NCBI GenBank assembly: GCA_004794785.1
Contig: SJOL01009509.1
Location: forward strand, 423,057 to 487,056
DNA from: Opisthorchis felineus
Taxonomy: Eukaryota > Platyhelminthes > Trematoda > Opisthorchiida > Opisthorchiidae
Direction: 5' to 3'
DNA: 64,000 nucleotides
The notes below the pieces were generated by a model. That model made no database searches, was not told where the DNA came from, and saw nothing but the letters and a program-made list of their open reading frames with translations. Made by a program: the position numbers and the translations under genes. Of the stretch, positions 61,896 through 64,000 are shown piece by piece (position 1 is the stretch's first letter; each line of letters begins with the position of its first letter).

Positions 61896-64000
61896 ACAGC
61901 CCCCGAGTTTCCGTCAACTTTATGCTCTGCTTTACCCTAAATCGTACAGACCTCGATAAATATACTCATTTGCATATCAACTGGGTCTTCACAGGGGATT
62001 CAACTGAATACCCTCCACATAGGCCTCCTCCTGGCCTTTTCTACTTACCCGAAAAATGGTCAAAAACCCGGGCGCGAACTAACTTTCTCTACTTTAGTGC
62101 TTAAATCATACGAAGTGGCCTCCATGGATGGATTTTCATTGAGATAACTTATTGGTTCCCCACCCACCCCCAAAGAAATTTCCTCGCGGAGGGCGCGTGT
62201 TTGCAGAACAGTAAACCACATGTGTCGCACTGAGCATATTCGCCGCCTCCGATTTTTGTGAAGCATTTCAACAAACACTCGTCTTCACTTCAGATGCTTC
62301 ATCTCGAGCCGACATTTGTGCTTGATTTTGACGACTTTTCACGTTCCTGTCCTCGTCACAGCGAAGGCGTTGCACGGGGGAACGTTCAATTGAGGACAAG
62401 ATTTTACAAACACGACTCTTTGTTCTGGATAAAAAGCTGACCCGACGAATTCTATTCAGTGAACAGCATTTTCCGCAACCTGTTGACCAGCTCTCACCAC
62501 CTGATGCATGCCATATAGAAATACAGGGATGAAAACAATGATCGATGGCTGACTGATTTTGCTTTGGATATGGCTATACACCAGCCTTTGATTTAAATCT
62601 TCTCAAAAGTCGATTTACTCCCCCAGTTGACTGGTTCCTTCAAACTCAGCTCAAATGAGCAGCGTCCTAGTCCACCGTCTGGTGATTATCCACTCGCGAC
62701 ACCTACTTTAACACGCACCAGAGTGGTCAACAATTCATACAACCTCACATATCACCATGGTAATCCGTACACTGCCGAGGCCCTTGGCGCACGATGATGT
62801 GGTCGACAAACGTCCGTTTTCACTTCCTGAATGAGTTCACGTGGTAAGCGCCGTCAGCCCTGCGTTTTACTACGTGCTGCAATGCTACACTTATCAAAGC
62901 GCAGTCGATCTAAATGGTGCCTTGTAGCAAATCCATAGCAACCCATGTCAGACGGTGCAATGCCTTTAAAGCATTTTCTGTTTTCTTTTTTTAATTTCCC
63001 GTTTAATGTGACCAGTGGCGTTGACTGTTTCCAACGCAAAGCGGACATATCATTAAAAAAGAAAACATTGTTGACACACTCGCATACGCAGAGTACCTCA
63101 CGCCTGATGAGCGAACCATCAACTTACCATTCCAGTGTTCCTAAGAGAGCTTCTGAAGAAAGTCGTATCTGGTGCTCTAGCTCCCATAAATTATTACTGA
63201 AATCAGGCCTGGACCGAATGTTATCTGTCCGGTGGCTGCCACTCCTTCATAACGCCGTCTTTCAACGATGCCTTTTATCCGGATGGGTTCTTTTCTTTCT
63301 CTAGCACTTCCCATTTGCCGGTGACAAAAACAGGTTTCAGAGCGTGTGTGGAATTCGTTTGACAATTAACACGTTTAGAAGACTGCTATCGCCATTGCGC
63401 GTCGCTGAGTCGACGGTAGGTAATTCCATGGCCTTATTTTTCGGAACCCAGTGAACGACCCTGCTGTCAAATAGTTTCGCGCTAGTTTGAGGCGGTAAGA
63501 CCGTGGCAGCACTGCACTTTTGGAGAACTCTTTAAGCCAATCACTCGCCGGCGACCAGATAAGGGTCGCGAACAATGGAACACAAAAAGCAAGTTGAGGA
63601 ACGACAAATTTCAGCGATAGTCAGTTGAACTTTCTGCTTTTGTTGGTTCTGTTATTTACAGACCTGGTGTACACATCCTGGTGAAATACTCCAGTTTACT
63701 ATTTACAGGACGATTATCGACAAGTTTTGTTAATTGCATAATTCTCTGTGTAAGCCAGGAGCTAATGGGGTGTGCTGAAAGAACTCCTCTCTCACGAGAT
63801 GATGTAAAACATTTCGAATACCTGTAAAGTTTGTGCTAGACCAACAATGAGTTGAAGGTCTTTTCCGGACAACTGTTTAGGCTTCTCCAAACTATTTGAA
63901 ACGGTTGTGTATTGGCCTAGAAGTTATGCCCTCGTCTAGCACCTGTGCTCATTACTGTAATAATATTGGGCTTATTTTTTAAAGCGTTGGAGCTCCACCA
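61896..64000. other. 3' flank: no gene identified
   Basis: Frames up to 119 codons have no recognised domain. No LINE or SINE piece was found in the last 2 kb. Confidence 0.45.

Noticed and set aside
1..64000. CRISPR array, bacterial operon or integrated phage
   Set aside because: No regularly spaced repeats, no Shine-Dalgarno-led gene clusters; spliced eukaryotic gene throughout.

Overview
The window looks like nuclear DNA of a flatworm, most likely a digenean trematode. It is AT-leaning, has long repeat-filled introns, and has no prokaryotic gene organisation. It carries several decayed non-LTR retrotransposons whose endonuclease and reverse-transcriptase peptides resemble the RTE-type elements of flukes, plus a tRNA-derived SINE family. 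The species assignment is inference; no marker gene is present.

One host gene dominates. Eleven plus-strand exons between 4018 and 60654 splice with consistent phases (all introns GT-AG) into a complete 592-residue polypeptide N-acetylgalactosaminyltransferase (GALNT), the Golgi enzyme that starts mucin-type O-glycosylation. Exon 1 gives a short cytosolic tail, one membrane anchor and a proline-rich stem. Exons 2-8 give the stem end and GT-A catalytic domain, with the DSH and WGGENLE motifs and the metal-binding His. Exons 9-11 give a C-terminal ricin-type lectin domain. The coding sum is 1779 nt (592 codons plus stop) with no frame break, so the gene appears functional.

Everything else is introns or flanks. 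1-4017 is upstream sequence with old retroelement pieces. Intron 1 (7.4 kb) holds an internally deleted LINE, a LINE 3' coding fragment, a (TAA)n tract and a reversed SINE. Intron 4 holds an antisense LINE. Intron 6 (18.6 kb) holds a LINE with intact-looking endonuclease motifs but a deleted RT, a second antisense LINE 3' end, and most of the SINE copies, two with target-site duplications. Intron 7 (8 kb) holds a LINE fragment with an open 261-codon RT frame and a YADD box, inside a set of unclassified repeats. Intron 9 holds an antisense Penelope-like element (RT plus GIY-YIG). 60655-64000 is the 3' flank, with repeat fragments only.

The least explained signals are short modules of the form CTGATGA - hairpin - GAAA (hammerhead-core-like) that recur in two or three repeat families, and an unclassified repeat near 46.0 and 49.5 kb whose 20-nt core also forms an inverted pair around the intron 7 LINE. 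I saw no CRISPR array, operon, bona fide tRNA or rRNA gene, and no second protein-coding host gene.
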